From assembly GCA_947627825.1 (NCBI GenBank), contig CANQXO010000069.1:1-7091 (forward strand): DNA of 7,091 bases, written 5' to 3'. Shown here piece after piece: positions 1 through 5,361 of the stretch. The position numbers and the translations under genes are program-made. The stretch's first letter is position 1, and the number at the start of each line of letters is the position of its first letter. Origin of the DNA: an uncultured Clostridia bacterium (GTDB lineage Bacteria; Bacillota_A; Clostridia; TANB77; CAG-508). The notes beneath the pieces are model-generated. The model was given only the letters and a program-made list of their open reading frames with translations, had not been told where the DNA came from and searched no databases.

Positions 1-224
1 GTAGCAGTACCTCCGCCCATTAATATTATAGGCTTATGTCCTGCTTTTTGCATATGAGAGGCAACCATTAATGATACAAAATGTCCTATGTGCAAACTAT
101 CTGCAGTTGGGTCTATACCAATATAAAAAGGTACTTTCTCTGTTTCTAACAGTTTTCTTAAATCATCTTCATATATTGTTTGTTCAATGTAATCTCTTTG
201 CTTTAATGTGTCTAAAATATTCAT
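1..224 (-). CDS. tyrS: Tyrosyl-tRNA synthetase, N-terminal part (cut by window edge)
   Basis: The first 74 codons of a class I aminoacyl-tRNA synthetase that charges tRNA-Tyr in the cytoplasm. The visible translation begins [15 protein letters not shown]. It contains [15 protein letters not shown] at residues 34-48, with the class I HIGH signature at 45-48, and then a glycine-rich MGGG turn at 69-72. This order is specific to bacterial TyrS of the B. subtilis type. The KMSKS loop and the C-terminal tRNA-binding domain lie outside the window. The ATG at 222-224 is preceded by AAGG at 227-230 (only 2 nt away) and GAAAGG at 237-242 (12 nt away), so the ribosome site is not ideal. The gene follows the nucleotidyltransferase stop by 19 nt with no terminator and no room for a T-box leader, so it is probably read as the last visible gene of the rubrerythrin cluster. 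Identification is firm; the operon assignment is inference. Confidence 0.95.
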   Translation of the reverse strand, partial: MNILDTLKQRDYIEQTIYEDDLRKLLETEKVPFYIGIDPTADSLHIGHFVSLMVASHMQKAGHKPIILMGGGTA

Positions 225-243
225 TGCCTTATAAAACCTTTCT

Positions 244-696
244 TCAATTTATAAAATGTTTATATACCATTTCTTCCATATATTTTTTATTTTTCTTTGG
301 ATTATCTCTTATTTTTGTTGCACTTATTGGAACTATTTTGTCTACTTTTACCATTTCAACATTTAGGTCTCTTGCAACAAACTTGCCATAGTCTTCACTA
401 CAGTAAAAAGTTGTTACTGGAATATCCTTAAACATTTCCTTTAGATAATCTGTTTGAATTTTTACAGACTGCTCATCCATTCCATACTTTTGTGGTGGAT
501 TTTCTCCTAATATTACATGAGCCTTTGGATACATTTTCTGTATCCAACCGGCTCTTGTTTTTAATGGTATCGAACTTAAATTAGTTTCATTAATTAAAAT
601 GTAGAATTCGTCATTTTCTCTTAATCCTTTTTCGATTAAGCTTTCATGACCTTTATGCAATGGTGCAAACTTTCCAATTGTAAATCCAATTTTCAT
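244..696 (-). CDS. NadR-like nicotinamide-nucleotide adenylyltransferase-family protein (single domain)
   Basis: A 150-residue nucleotidyltransferase of the HxGH superfamily. The N-terminal phosphate-binding segment [10 protein letters not shown] (residues 8-17, with HKGH at 14-17) and the C-terminal [10 protein letters not shown] (124-133) are the two signature motifs. A SEDYG segment at 100-104 resembles NadR proteins, which adenylylate nicotinamide mononucleotide to NAD. The ribosylnicotinamide kinase domain that follows this module in full NadR proteins is absent, so this is the adenylyltransferase module alone. A GTG at 703-705 would add three residues. The ATG at 694-696 is preferred because it gives the family N-terminus [10 protein letters not shown] and leaves AGAAAG about 8 nt upstream. 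The gene lies 45 nt after rubrerythrin and 19 nt before tyrS on the same strand, so all three may share a transcript. The substrate (NMN, NaMN or another phosphate ester) cannot be fixed from sequence. Confidence 0.8.
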   Translation of the reverse strand: MKIGFTIGKFAPLHKGHESLIEKGLRENDEFYILINETNLSSIPLKTRAGWIQKMYPKAHVILGENPPQKYGMDEQSVKIQTDYLKEMFKDIPVTTFYCSEDYGKFVARDLNVEMVKVDKIVPISATKIRDNPKKNKKYMEEMVYKHFIN

Positions 697-741
697 CTTT
701 TTCACTTTCTATGAAAAGGTATTAGTATTTTCTATAAAATA

Positions 742-1281
742 TTAATAATTTTCAGCTTTTACTTCAAAATATGCTTGTGGATGATTGCAAACTGGGCAAA
801 CACCAGGAGCTTCTTTTCCAACAACTATGTGTCCGCAGTTTCTGCATTTCCATATTTTTTCTCCATCTTTGCTGAATACTAATCCATCTTTTACATTTTC
901 TAATAATTTTAAATATCTTGCTTCATGCTCTTTTTCAATTTGTCCAACAGCTTCAAATAAATATGCTATTTTATCAAATCCTTCTTCTTTTGCTTCTTTT
1001 GCCATTCTGTCATACATATCTGTCCATTCAAAGTTTTCTCCCGCTGCAGCCGCTTTTAAATTATCTTCTGTTGAAGAAATATCTCCACCATTTAATAATT
1101 TAAACCAGATTTTTGCATGCTCTTTTTCATTTTCAGCTGTTTCTAAAAATAAAGCTGCTATTTGCTCATATCCTTCTTTTTTTGCTTTACTTGCAAAATA
1201 TGTATATTTGTTTCTAGCTTGTGATTCTCCTGCAAAAGCTTCCATTAAATTTTTTTCTGTTTTTGAACCTTTTAATTCCAT
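742..1281 (-). CDS. rbr: Rubrerythrin (diiron peroxidase with C-terminal rubredoxin domain)
   Basis: A 179-residue rubrerythrin, the cytoplasmic NAD(P)H-linked hydrogen peroxide reductase of anaerobes. The N-terminal ferritin-like four-helix domain carries the full diiron ligand set by comparison with the Desulfovibrio protein: E19 (in AGESQARN), E52 and H55 (ENEKEH), E82 and E85 (AAGENFE), E116 and H119 (IEKEH). The C-terminal rubredoxin domain has the four iron cysteines C146, C149, C162 and C165. Length matches classical rubrerythrin with nothing missing. The ATG is preceded by a perfect AGGAGG (1290-1295) at 8 nt, and a strong promoter lies 84 nt upstream. It is the first gene of a likely cluster with the NadR-like protein and tyrS. 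In clostridia this family is often under PerR control, but I see no convincing PerR box at its promoter; instead the leader has a perfect stem-loop. Confidence 0.97.
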   Translation of the reverse strand: MELKGSKTEKNLMEAFAGESQARNKYTYFASKAKKEGYEQIAALFLETAENEKEHAKIWFKLLNGGDISSTEDNLKAAAAGENFEWTDMYDRMAKEAKEEGFDKIAYLFEAVGQIEKEHEARYLKLLENVKDGLVFSKDGEKIWKCRNCGHIVVGKEAPGVCPVCNHPQAYFEVKAENY

Positions 1282-1311
1282 TATATTATCCTCCTAAAAA
1301 ATTTTATTTTC

Positions 1312-1354
1312 ATCTTTCTAATTGGTAAATTATATTTCACACAATTAGAAAGAT
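1312..1354 (-). promoter_or_regulatory. Perfect 13-bp inverted repeat in the rubrerythrin leader
   Basis: ATCTTTCTAATTG at 1312-1324 and its exact reverse complement at 1342-1354 flank a 17-nt AT-rich loop. On the minus strand this lies between the promoter and the Shine-Dalgarno of rubrerythrin. The predicted transcription start (about 1357-1359) falls 3-5 nt before the stem, so the mRNA would begin almost directly with this hairpin. No U-tract follows, so it is not a simple intrinsic terminator. It may be a 5' stabilising stem-loop or an operator dyad; sequence does not decide between them. Confidence 0.7.
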
Positions 1355-1364
1355 AGCTTATTTG

Positions 1365-1393
1365 ATTATACTATAGTAAGTATTGAAAATCAA
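1365..1393 (-). promoter_or_regulatory. Sigma-A type promoter of rubrerythrin
   Basis: On the minus strand the -35 is TTGATT (1388-1393), the spacer is exactly 17 bp, and the -10 is a perfect TATAAT (1365-1370). A 10-bp palindrome, TACTATAGTA, overlaps the upstream edge of the -10. It lies within the 212-bp gap between the HD-domain gene and rubrerythrin and implies that rubrerythrin starts its own transcript. The rest of that gap (1394-1493) is AT-rich, with a few imperfect TGTAAA repeats and no gene or convincing terminator. Confidence 0.75.
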
Positions 1394-1493
1394 GTTTATT
1401 TGCAATTTTGAGTGTAAAATTTTGTATTATTTTTTGCCACCAAAAATTTTGATTGTAAATTTTTAAGCTGTAAAGATTTGACTGTATAAAATA

Positions 1494-2048
1494 TTACAAG
1501 TTGTAAAAATAAGTTGCTTCTAAATCAGCCTCATGTGTAAGCAAAGCAATTGGGTATTTAGTATAAGCTAAACCGATTGTGGTATATAGTTCTTTTGGCT
1601 CTGTATAACCCATGTGCCATCTAATTGCATACTTTTCCTCATTTGTTAGCTTTATATACTCAGATAACATCATTACTGATTTTTCTCCATGTCCATAAGG
1701 AATGGTATCTTCTACTGCATAGTATGGAACTTTTTCCCATACACCTAAACTATTTTTTGCATTTCTATAGTCAACTTTATAGAAATTAGTTTTGCATATA
1801 TCATGTAACAATGCAATTATTCTTATGCTTTCATCTGATATTTCTATTGGTAATACAGAAGTTGCTACTTTTTGTTTTAAAATTTCATATACTTTCATAC
1901 TATGTTCTAGCAAACCACCTTCTTTACTTCCATGAAATCTTGTACTAGCAGGTGCTTTATAAAAGTCCGATTTTTCAAGGAAATCAAGTAGTTTTTCTAT
2001 TCCTTCTCTATTTGTTTCTTTCAATAATTTTATAAATTCTTCTTTCAT
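1494..2048 (-). CDS. HD-domain metal-dependent phosphohydrolase
   Basis: A 184-residue protein with a complete HD-superfamily metal-binding pattern: H49 (GLLEHS), H82-D83 (LLHDICK), H120 (YGHGEKS), H145 (RWHMG) and D175 (THEAD). Such enzymes coordinate one or two divalent metals and hydrolyse phosphoester or nucleotide phosphate bonds. The arrangement resembles the single-domain HD proteins of Firmicutes and their phages and the catalytic part of YhaM-like exonucleases. No OB-fold or other nucleic-acid domain is attached, and no signal peptide or membrane segment is visible, so it should be cytoplasmic. The substrate is unknown. Translation starts at ATG 2046-2048. The only Shine-Dalgarno, AAGGAG at 2063-2068, lies 14 nt away, which is long, and an in-frame stop shortly upstream rules out extension. 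It is divergent from the small membrane protein gene, and the 117-bp intergenic region holds two dyad sites. No terminator is evident downstream. Confidence 0.85.
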   Translation of the reverse strand: MKEEFIKLLKETNREGIEKLLDFLEKSDFYKAPASTRFHGSKEGGLLEHSMKVYEILKQKVATSVLPIEISDESIRIIALLHDICKTNFYKVDYRNAKNSLGVWEKVPYYAVEDTIPYGHGEKSVMMLSEYIKLTNEEKYAIRWHMGYTEPKELYTTIGLAYTKYPIALLTHEADLEATYFYNL

Positions 2049-2087
2049 AAATAAATTCTAAACTCCTTGCATAAAAATTTGGATTTT

Positions 2088-2108
2088 ATAAGGTATCCAT
2101 AACCTTAT
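2088..2108. promoter_or_regulatory. Operator-like inverted repeat ATAAGGT-N7-ACCTTAT
   Basis: Two perfect 7-bp inverted arms (2088-2094 and 2102-2108) separated by 7 bp form a 21-bp dyad. It directly abuts the -35 of the plus-strand small-membrane-protein promoter. It also overlaps an AT-rich TTATAAAAT stretch that could serve as the -10 of the divergent HD-domain gene. The arm length and roughly 14-bp centre-to-centre distance (1.3 helical turns) suit a dimeric repressor, but I do not recognise the regulator. Confidence 0.45.
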
Positions 2109-2137
2109 TTGCTTAATCTTCGATTTTGTTGTATAAT
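2109..2137 (+). promoter_or_regulatory. Sigma-A type promoter of the small membrane protein
   Basis: The -35 is TTGCTT (2109-2114), the spacer is 17 bp, and the -10 is a perfect TATAAT (2132-2137). A second TATAAT at 2141-2146 lacks a matching -35. Initiation near 2144 would leave only about a 20-nt leader before the start codon. Confidence 0.65.
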
Positions 2138-2145
2138 TATTATAA
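2131..2145. promoter_or_regulatory. PerR/Fur-like box overlapping the -10
   Basis: The 15-mer GTATAATTATTATAA matches the published B. subtilis PerR consensus TTATAATNATTATAA at every defined position except the first base. It covers the -10 of the small-membrane-protein promoter, a typical position for repression. In DNA this AT-rich, partial matches occur by chance and this one also contains the -10 itself, so the assignment is tentative. A metal- or peroxide-responsive regulator is a hypothesis only. Confidence 0.35.
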
Positions 2146-2165
2146 TACATCTAGGAGGGCCCATT

Positions 2166-2357
2166 ATGGACTACATCATAGCTATTTTCATCTTGATAGT
2201 TCTTATTATTCTTCTCGTCATGGTGACTCGCATAAAAGTTTTCAAGAGACTCTTTACATTTATCGGTTACATCATTACAATACTCATTGTTTTGCTAGTA
2301 ATTGATATTATGAAGTATCCCATCATACTTTTGTTCGAGCACATCATTGCCGGCTGA
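2166..2357 (+). CDS. Small two-helix membrane protein, codon-atypical, unknown function
   Basis: I do not recognise this 63-residue protein. A first transmembrane helix spans about residues 3-21, followed by a basic loop R22-IKVFKR-28. A second helix spans about 29-46, then come a short hydrophobic tail, YPIILLF, and an acidic/histidine end. The basic loop predicts that both termini face outside. The ATG at 2166 is chosen over an upstream in-frame ATG because a perfect AGGAGG (2153-2158) sits 7 nt before it and the predicted transcript starts after the upstream ATG. The unit has its own promoter and a GC-rich terminator. Codon use differs sharply from the neighbours: 21 of 63 codons end in C, CGC, CCC and GGC occur, and none of 10 leucines is TTA, whereas the flanking genes use TTA heavily. 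This suggests horizontal acquisition or unusual selection. A small membrane stress protein or a type I toxin-like peptide are possibilities without direct evidence. Confidence 0.8.
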   Translation: MDYIIAIFILIVLIILLVMVTRIKVFKRLFTFIGYIITILIVLLVIDIMKYPIILLFEHIIAG

Positions 2358-2371
2358 ATTGGAGCTAAGTC

Positions 2372-2403
2372 GCAGGTGCGCTAGCACCTGCTTCTTTTAT
2401 TTT
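2372..2403 (+). terminator. GC-rich intrinsic terminator of the small membrane protein gene
   Basis: GCAGGTGC (2372-2379) pairs perfectly with GCACCTGC (2384-2391) across a GCTA loop, followed by TTCTTTTATTT. It lies 14 nt after the TGA stop. The T-tract runs into the last codons of the convergent S66 gene. The stem is markedly richer in GC than any other terminator-like hairpin in the window. Confidence 0.9.
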
Positions 2404-3413
2404 AATTCAAATGATATTTCTCCCTTGCCAGACTTATAATTAACTGTTGCAACTGCTCCATTAATTATATTTAAGCTTGGAGCTTTATGCGATAAATCTG
2501 CGTCAAATATAATTGGAATATTTAATTTAGATAATACACTATCTTGCAAACATTTTTCCATATTGCTATATTCTACATAACAGCTTTTATCCAACCCATT
2601 TCTTCCAATGATAACGCATTTTGCATATTTAAAATATTCTAATGCATTTAATTTCCAAAAAGTTCTTATCAATTCTTCCTTCGATAACTCGCAATTGTCA
2701 AAACCTAAGATTATTCCATCATCTTTGTATTTCTCATTAAATTGCCTCATTCCATCATATTTAGTTCCTGCTAATTTTTCAATTACATCTAAACATCCAG
2801 CAATAATTCTGCCTTTTACAGTACATTCCTTATCATCTAAACTTTTCCACTCTACTTTGCTTGTTAAATTATAACCTTCAAGACCAGTGACTTTTTCTTG
2901 CCACTCATTTTCGTACAAATCATAACTTTCTTGTTTTACAATGCTGCCTTTTAAAATTTCTAAATTATTTATTAAACTCTTATGATAATCCTTCATTCCA
3001 AAGCTTTTAAAATTTGTTCCATAAATTGTTGCAATATCGTACTTCGTCGTAATTGGAAATAATATTCCAGTAGGGTCTGAAAATCCTTCAATCCACTTTG
3101 GGTTATTAACTATTTTGTCAAAATCAATATAGGGCAAGATTTCTAATAAAAAATCTCCTCCCTCTGCACAAAAAATCATTTTAGAATCTGATTCAAAAAA
3201 TTCATTTAATTCATCTGCTCTAGTTTTAGCATCAGCACTTCTTCCTACAATATTTTGAAAAATGTTTTTTGAAAGTTTTACCTTGTAATTTAAATCTTCC
3301 AATTTTGACTTAGCACTCATTATTCTGTTTTTGTCAGCCTCTTTGTCAGAGCCTCCTGATGGTGAAGGTACTTCAATTATATCTCCTTCACTTAAAAATT
3401 TTGGATAAAACAT
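2397..3413 (-). CDS. S66-family peptidase (LD-carboxypeptidase / MccF-like)
   Basis: A 338-residue cytoplasmic serine peptidase of family S66. The family includes LdcA, which trims murein tetrapeptides at an L,D-bond, and MccF, which cleaves the antibiotic microcin C7. The N-terminus (YPKFLSEGDII, then PSPSG at 16-20) is typical. The nucleophile is S112 in EGFSDPTG, and the catalytic histidine is H309 in DLSHKAPS, followed by LNIINGA. The third triad residue is usually Glu in a segment such as FLEN/YLES-C; here it reads GFDNCE, so D239 occupies that place. A GRIIAGCLDVIEKLAGT stretch (201-217) matches the conserved region before it. The ATG at 3411-3413 is preferred to a GTG at 3417-3419: it matches the family start and leaves AAGGAAGG at a usable distance, whereas the GTG overlaps that site. 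Substrate is undecided between murein recycling and detoxification of a peptidyl-nucleotide. No signal peptide is visible. Confidence 0.9.
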   Translation of the reverse strand: MFYPKFLSEGDIIEVPSPSGGSDKEADKNRIMSAKSKLEDLNYKVKLSKNIFQNIVGRSADAKTRADELNEFFESDSKMIFCAEGGDFLLEILPYIDFDKIVNNPKWIEGFSDPTGILFPITTKYDIATIYGTNFKSFGMKDYHKSLINNLEILKGSIVKQESYDLYENEWQEKVTGLEGYNLTSKVEWKSLDDKECTVKGRIIAGCLDVIEKLAGTKYDGMRQFNEKYKDDGIILGFDNCELSKEELIRTFWKLNALEYFKYAKCVIIGRNGLDKSCYVEYSNMEKCLQDSVLSKLNIPIIFDADLSHKAPSLNIINGAVATVNYKSGKGEISFELK

Positions 3414-3454
3414 ATTCACCTTCCTTAAAGAATATATTAATTTTAATAAATTTA

Positions 3455-3483
3455 ATTTTATACTATAAGTCTTTTTTATTCAA
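3455..3483 (-). promoter_or_regulatory. Probable promoter of the S66 gene
   Basis: On the minus strand the -35 is TTGAAT (3478-3483), the spacer is 17 bp, and the -10 is TAAAAT (3455-3460). It is 42 nt upstream of the S66 start codon. The surrounding 206-bp intergenic region is very AT-rich, so alternatives (TATAAA two bases upstream) exist. Confidence 0.5.
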
Positions 3484-3552
3484 GTGTGTATTTGCAATTT
3501 CATATATTATATAACTAAATATGACATTATCAAATAATAATGGCTCTACATA

Positions 3553-3581
3553 TTTACAATTAACTTTAAATATAGTAAAAT
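3553..3581 (+). promoter_or_regulatory. Probable promoter of the COG2426 gene
   Basis: The -35 is TTTACA (3553-3558), the spacer is 17 bp, and the -10 is TAAAAT (3576-3581), 38 nt before the ATG. It is divergent from the S66 promoter, with about 70 bp between the two -35 elements. I saw no strong operator dyad between them. Confidence 0.5.
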
Positions 3582-3619
3582 AAATTTTGTTAAACTTTTG
3601 AGAGGAAATAAAATTAATT

Positions 3620-4105
3620 ATGTTTAAGAAATTTCTAATTGTATTTTTTATATCAATGATTCCACTAATTGAATTAAGAGGTGCTGTCCCTATTGGATTA
3701 AGTGAAGCTTTTGGCGGAGCTTTGCCAATATTACCTCTATATATAATTTGTATATTGGGAAATATGCTACCTGTCCCATTAATTTTCTTCTTTGCAAGAA
3801 AGGTTTTAATTTGGGGTAGCGATAAAAAGTTTATAGGAAAGTTTTTTAAATTTTGCTTAGAAAAAGGTGAAAAAGGCGGGAAAAAATTATTATCTAAAGC
3901 CGGAAGAAGTGTATATGTAGCATTATTCTTATTTGTTGGTATACCTGTTCCCGGAACTGGTGCATGGACTGGTACTTTAGCAGCAAGCTTGCTAGACTTA
4001 GATTTCAAAAAAAGCTCTATCTCTATAATGGCTGGTGTCGTACTTGCTGGAATAATAATGGGGCTAGCATCTGCTGGTGTATTTAGTGCTATCAAAGCCT
4101 TCTAA
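3620..4105 (+). CDS. Small multidrug export family membrane protein (COG2426 / PF06695)
   Basis: A 161-residue integral membrane protein of the family annotated 'small multi-drug export', whose transport role has little direct experimental support. The two family hallmarks are PLIELRGAVPIGL (15-27), within the first hydrophobic segment, and FVGIPVPGTGAWTGTLAASLL (105-125). Hydrophobic segments lie at about 4-27, 35-58, 99-125 and 134-158, with a lysine-rich cytoplasmic-type loop between (68-95). The GIPVPGTGAWTG element resembles the re-entrant loops of DedA-like proteins, which is inference. The ATG is preceded by AGAGG (3601-3605) at 14 nt, which is rather far. The gene appears monocistronic, with its own promoter and a downstream hairpin. 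Length is normal for the family and its base composition resembles the neighbours. Confidence 0.88.
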   Translation: MFKKFLIVFFISMIPLIELRGAVPIGLSEAFGGALPILPLYIICILGNMLPVPLIFFFARKVLIWGSDKKFIGKFFKFCLEKGEKGGKKLLSKAGRSVYVALFLFVGIPVPGTGAWTGTLAASLLDLDFKKSSISIMAGVVLAGIIMGLASAGVFSAIKAF

Positions 4106-4157
4106 TATTAAACCTTTGATAATATTTCATAATACTAGAACTTTATATTAAGATTTT

Positions 4158-4204
4158 TAATAGGAAATGAGTTTAATAAAAAACATCATTTCCTATTATT
4201 TTAA
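4158..4204 (+). terminator. Intrinsic terminator-like hairpin between convergent genes
   Basis: A 13-bp stem (4158-4170 with 4186-4198, containing TAGGAAATGA/TCATTTCCTA) continues through a one-base bulge into four more pairs and an AATAAA loop. The plus strand then reads ATTTTAATTATTG. It most likely ends the COG2426 transcript. On the minus strand the stem is followed by TTAAAAATC, so it is a poor terminator for the L,D-transpeptidase operon. If that gene is frameshifted, its ancestral C-terminus would run into this stem. Confidence 0.65.
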
Positions 4205-4222
4205 TTATTGTTTTATCATTAA

Positions 4223-4720
4223 TCAACTGCATAATTTAATCATATATTCTCTTTTTATAGCGATGCAACCTGCAGTCGGTTTTTCATTTGTGCAATGTAA
4301 AAATATCGCACTTCCCTTTCCTTTTATATTGTTAGGATTTGCTTTTATTTCTACCGCATACTCATATTGTTTTTGATAATCAATTAAATGTTCTGCACTT
4401 TTCCAATCCGCTTCAACTTTTGTTATATCAACAAGCATATTATAATATTTTGAACTTATATCATCCACCCAATATAAATTATTGTTTAATTCAATGTATT
4501 TGATTTTTTTATGAAGCTTTATATCTTTATGCGTTCCAAAACATAAGCCTAAATTAAACAAGCCTATTGGAGTTTTTTTATCTCCTTCTTTTTTGTTTTC
4601 AGTTGTCCCATTTGCTCCAATGAATGCATCGGCTCTAAGTAAACAAATATTATTTTCATCTAATACTTCTAGAATGGCTTTAGTCTTGTTACTTTTACTT
4701 TGAATAACCTTTATTATCAA
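4223..4720 (-). CDS. YkuD-type L,D-transpeptidase family protein, probably frameshifted at the C-terminus
   Basis: A 165-residue L,D-transpeptidase-fold protein, a family that forms 3-3 peptidoglycan cross-links or related bonds through an active-site cysteine. The KKTPIG segment (48-53), FLHC (140-143) with H142, and PTAGCIAI (148-155) with nucleophile C152 identify it. The frame closes at TGA (4223-4225) right after MIKLCS. Adding one base near 4233-4237 would restore a family-like tail, MIKLMQLINDKTIIKII, ending at 4173. A single-base deletion, real or from assembly, is therefore likely; the active site precedes it. The start is TTG (4718-4720) with AGGGTG at 4729-4734; the ATG at 4726-4728 leads only to a three-codon ORF. 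One extra A in the AAAA run there would give MKNLIIKV. No signal peptide is visible, which is odd for an enzyme whose substrate is outside the membrane. It is last in the operon after the HAD gene, with a 48-nt gap. Confidence 0.85.
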   Translation of the reverse strand: MIIKVIQSKSNKTKAILEVLDENNICLLRADAFIGANGTTENKKEGDKKTPIGLFNLGLCFGTHKDIKLHKKIKYIELNNNLYWVDDISSKYYNMLVDITKVEADWKSAEHLIDYQKQYEYAVEIKANPNNIKGKGSAIFLHCTNEKPTAGCIAIKREYMIKLCS

Positions 4721-4768
4721 ATTTTCATCACCCTATTAATATATGTATTCGCTTTGTTATTTTTTAGA

Positions 4769-5344
4769 TTATTTTTCATTTGAAAAATACCTATAAATAT
4801 CTCCCCAGTTGTTTACTTCTTTAATGTAATCACTTTCATTAAGCTTTACCATATTAGTGTCTCTAAAATATAATGTTTTTATATTATTTTCAGATAGCTC
4901 TTTAATAATCTTCCAGTCATCATCAATCATAATATCAACAACTTCTTTTTGGCAAACCTCTAGTTTGTTTTTACAAGCCCAGTAATATTTATCAAATTCA
5001 ATTCCATTTTTCTTAAATAAATCTAAAGCATCATCTTTCATTTTTGGAACAAATCCACCTCTAGCAGTTATTACAACAAATTCATGTCCTTGCTTTTTTA
5101 ATATATTATAAACAGCTAAAAATCCTGACATTAAGCCACTTTCTTTTGACACAGTTAAAAAATATTTTTGAATAAAATCTTTTTCTTGTTCTTCATTCCA
5201 ATTATACCTTTCTTGGAATTTTGGTTCTTCTCGATTGACTAAATTGTTTCCCTTTAAAATATCTATGTCATATATTTCTTCATAAGTTCTAAAAGTTGTT
5301 TCACTATCTATTACAACACCATCTAAATCAATTCCAATCTTCAT
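4769..5344 (-). CDS. HAD-superfamily hydrolase, 5'-nucleotidase-like (YqfW/COG5663 type)
   Basis: A 191-residue HAD phosphatase. Motif I is GIDLDGVV with the nucleophile D6 and acid/base D8. Motif II is VITARG with T93. A lysine in the CKNK segment (K125 or K127) probably serves as motif III, and motif IV is MIDDDW with D141-D143 for magnesium. A helical cap lies between motifs I and II (about 15-75). This layout matches the compact nucleotidase-like group of Firmicutes that includes YqfW and resembles 5'(3')-deoxyribonucleotidases. The substrate is probably a nucleoside monophosphate or another small phosphate ester, which is inference. The ATG is preceded by AAGGAG (5351-5356) at 6 nt, in the 17-nt gap after the rRNA methyltransferase stop, so the two are clearly cotranscribed. 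It is cytoplasmic and complete, with all four HAD motifs intact. Confidence 0.85.
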   Translation of the reverse strand: MKIGIDLDGVVIDSETTFRTYEEIYDIDILKGNNLVNREEPKFQERYNWNEEQEKDFIQKYFLTVSKESGLMSGFLAVYNILKKQGHEFVVITARGGFVPKMKDDALDLFKKNGIEFDKYYWACKNKLEVCQKEVVDIMIDDDWKIIKELSENNIKTLYFRDTNMVKLNESDYIKEVNNWGDIYRYFSNEK

Positions 5345-5361
5345 ATTATTCTCCTTATAAG

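Noticed and set aside
225..243. T-box riboswitch upstream of tyrS
   Set aside because: Only 19 nt separate tyrS from the preceding gene, leaving no room for a T-box leader.
785..1297. Long plus-strand reading frame opposite rubrerythrin
   Set aside because: It is antisense to an unmistakable rubrerythrin, and its composition (Ser/Phe/Pro-rich) is typical of a mirror frame.
1361..1375. PerR box at the rubrerythrin promoter
   Set aside because: Only one half-site (GTATAAT) matches the consensus, and it is the -10 itself; the second half does not fit.
1430..1455. Possible terminator after the HD-domain gene (ATTTTTG-GTGG-CAAAAAAT)
   Set aside because: The stem is only about six mostly A-T pairs without a proper U-tract, too weak to call.
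1411..1490. Repeated TGTAAA motifs between the HD-domain gene and rubrerythrin
   Set aside because: Three or four imperfect copies with irregular spacing (about 41, 15 and 14 bp) in very AT-rich DNA are not distinguishable from chance.
2109..2165. N-terminal extension of the small membrane protein from the ATG at 2109
   Set aside because: This ATG coincides with the -35 and precedes the predicted transcription start; the perfect AGGAGG points to the ATG at 2166.
3463..4095. 210-codon minus-strand frame opposite the COG2426 gene
   Set aside because: The plus-strand frame carries the family motifs PLIELRGAVPIG and GIPVPGTGAWTG; the opposite frame is low-complexity and has no Shine-Dalgarno.
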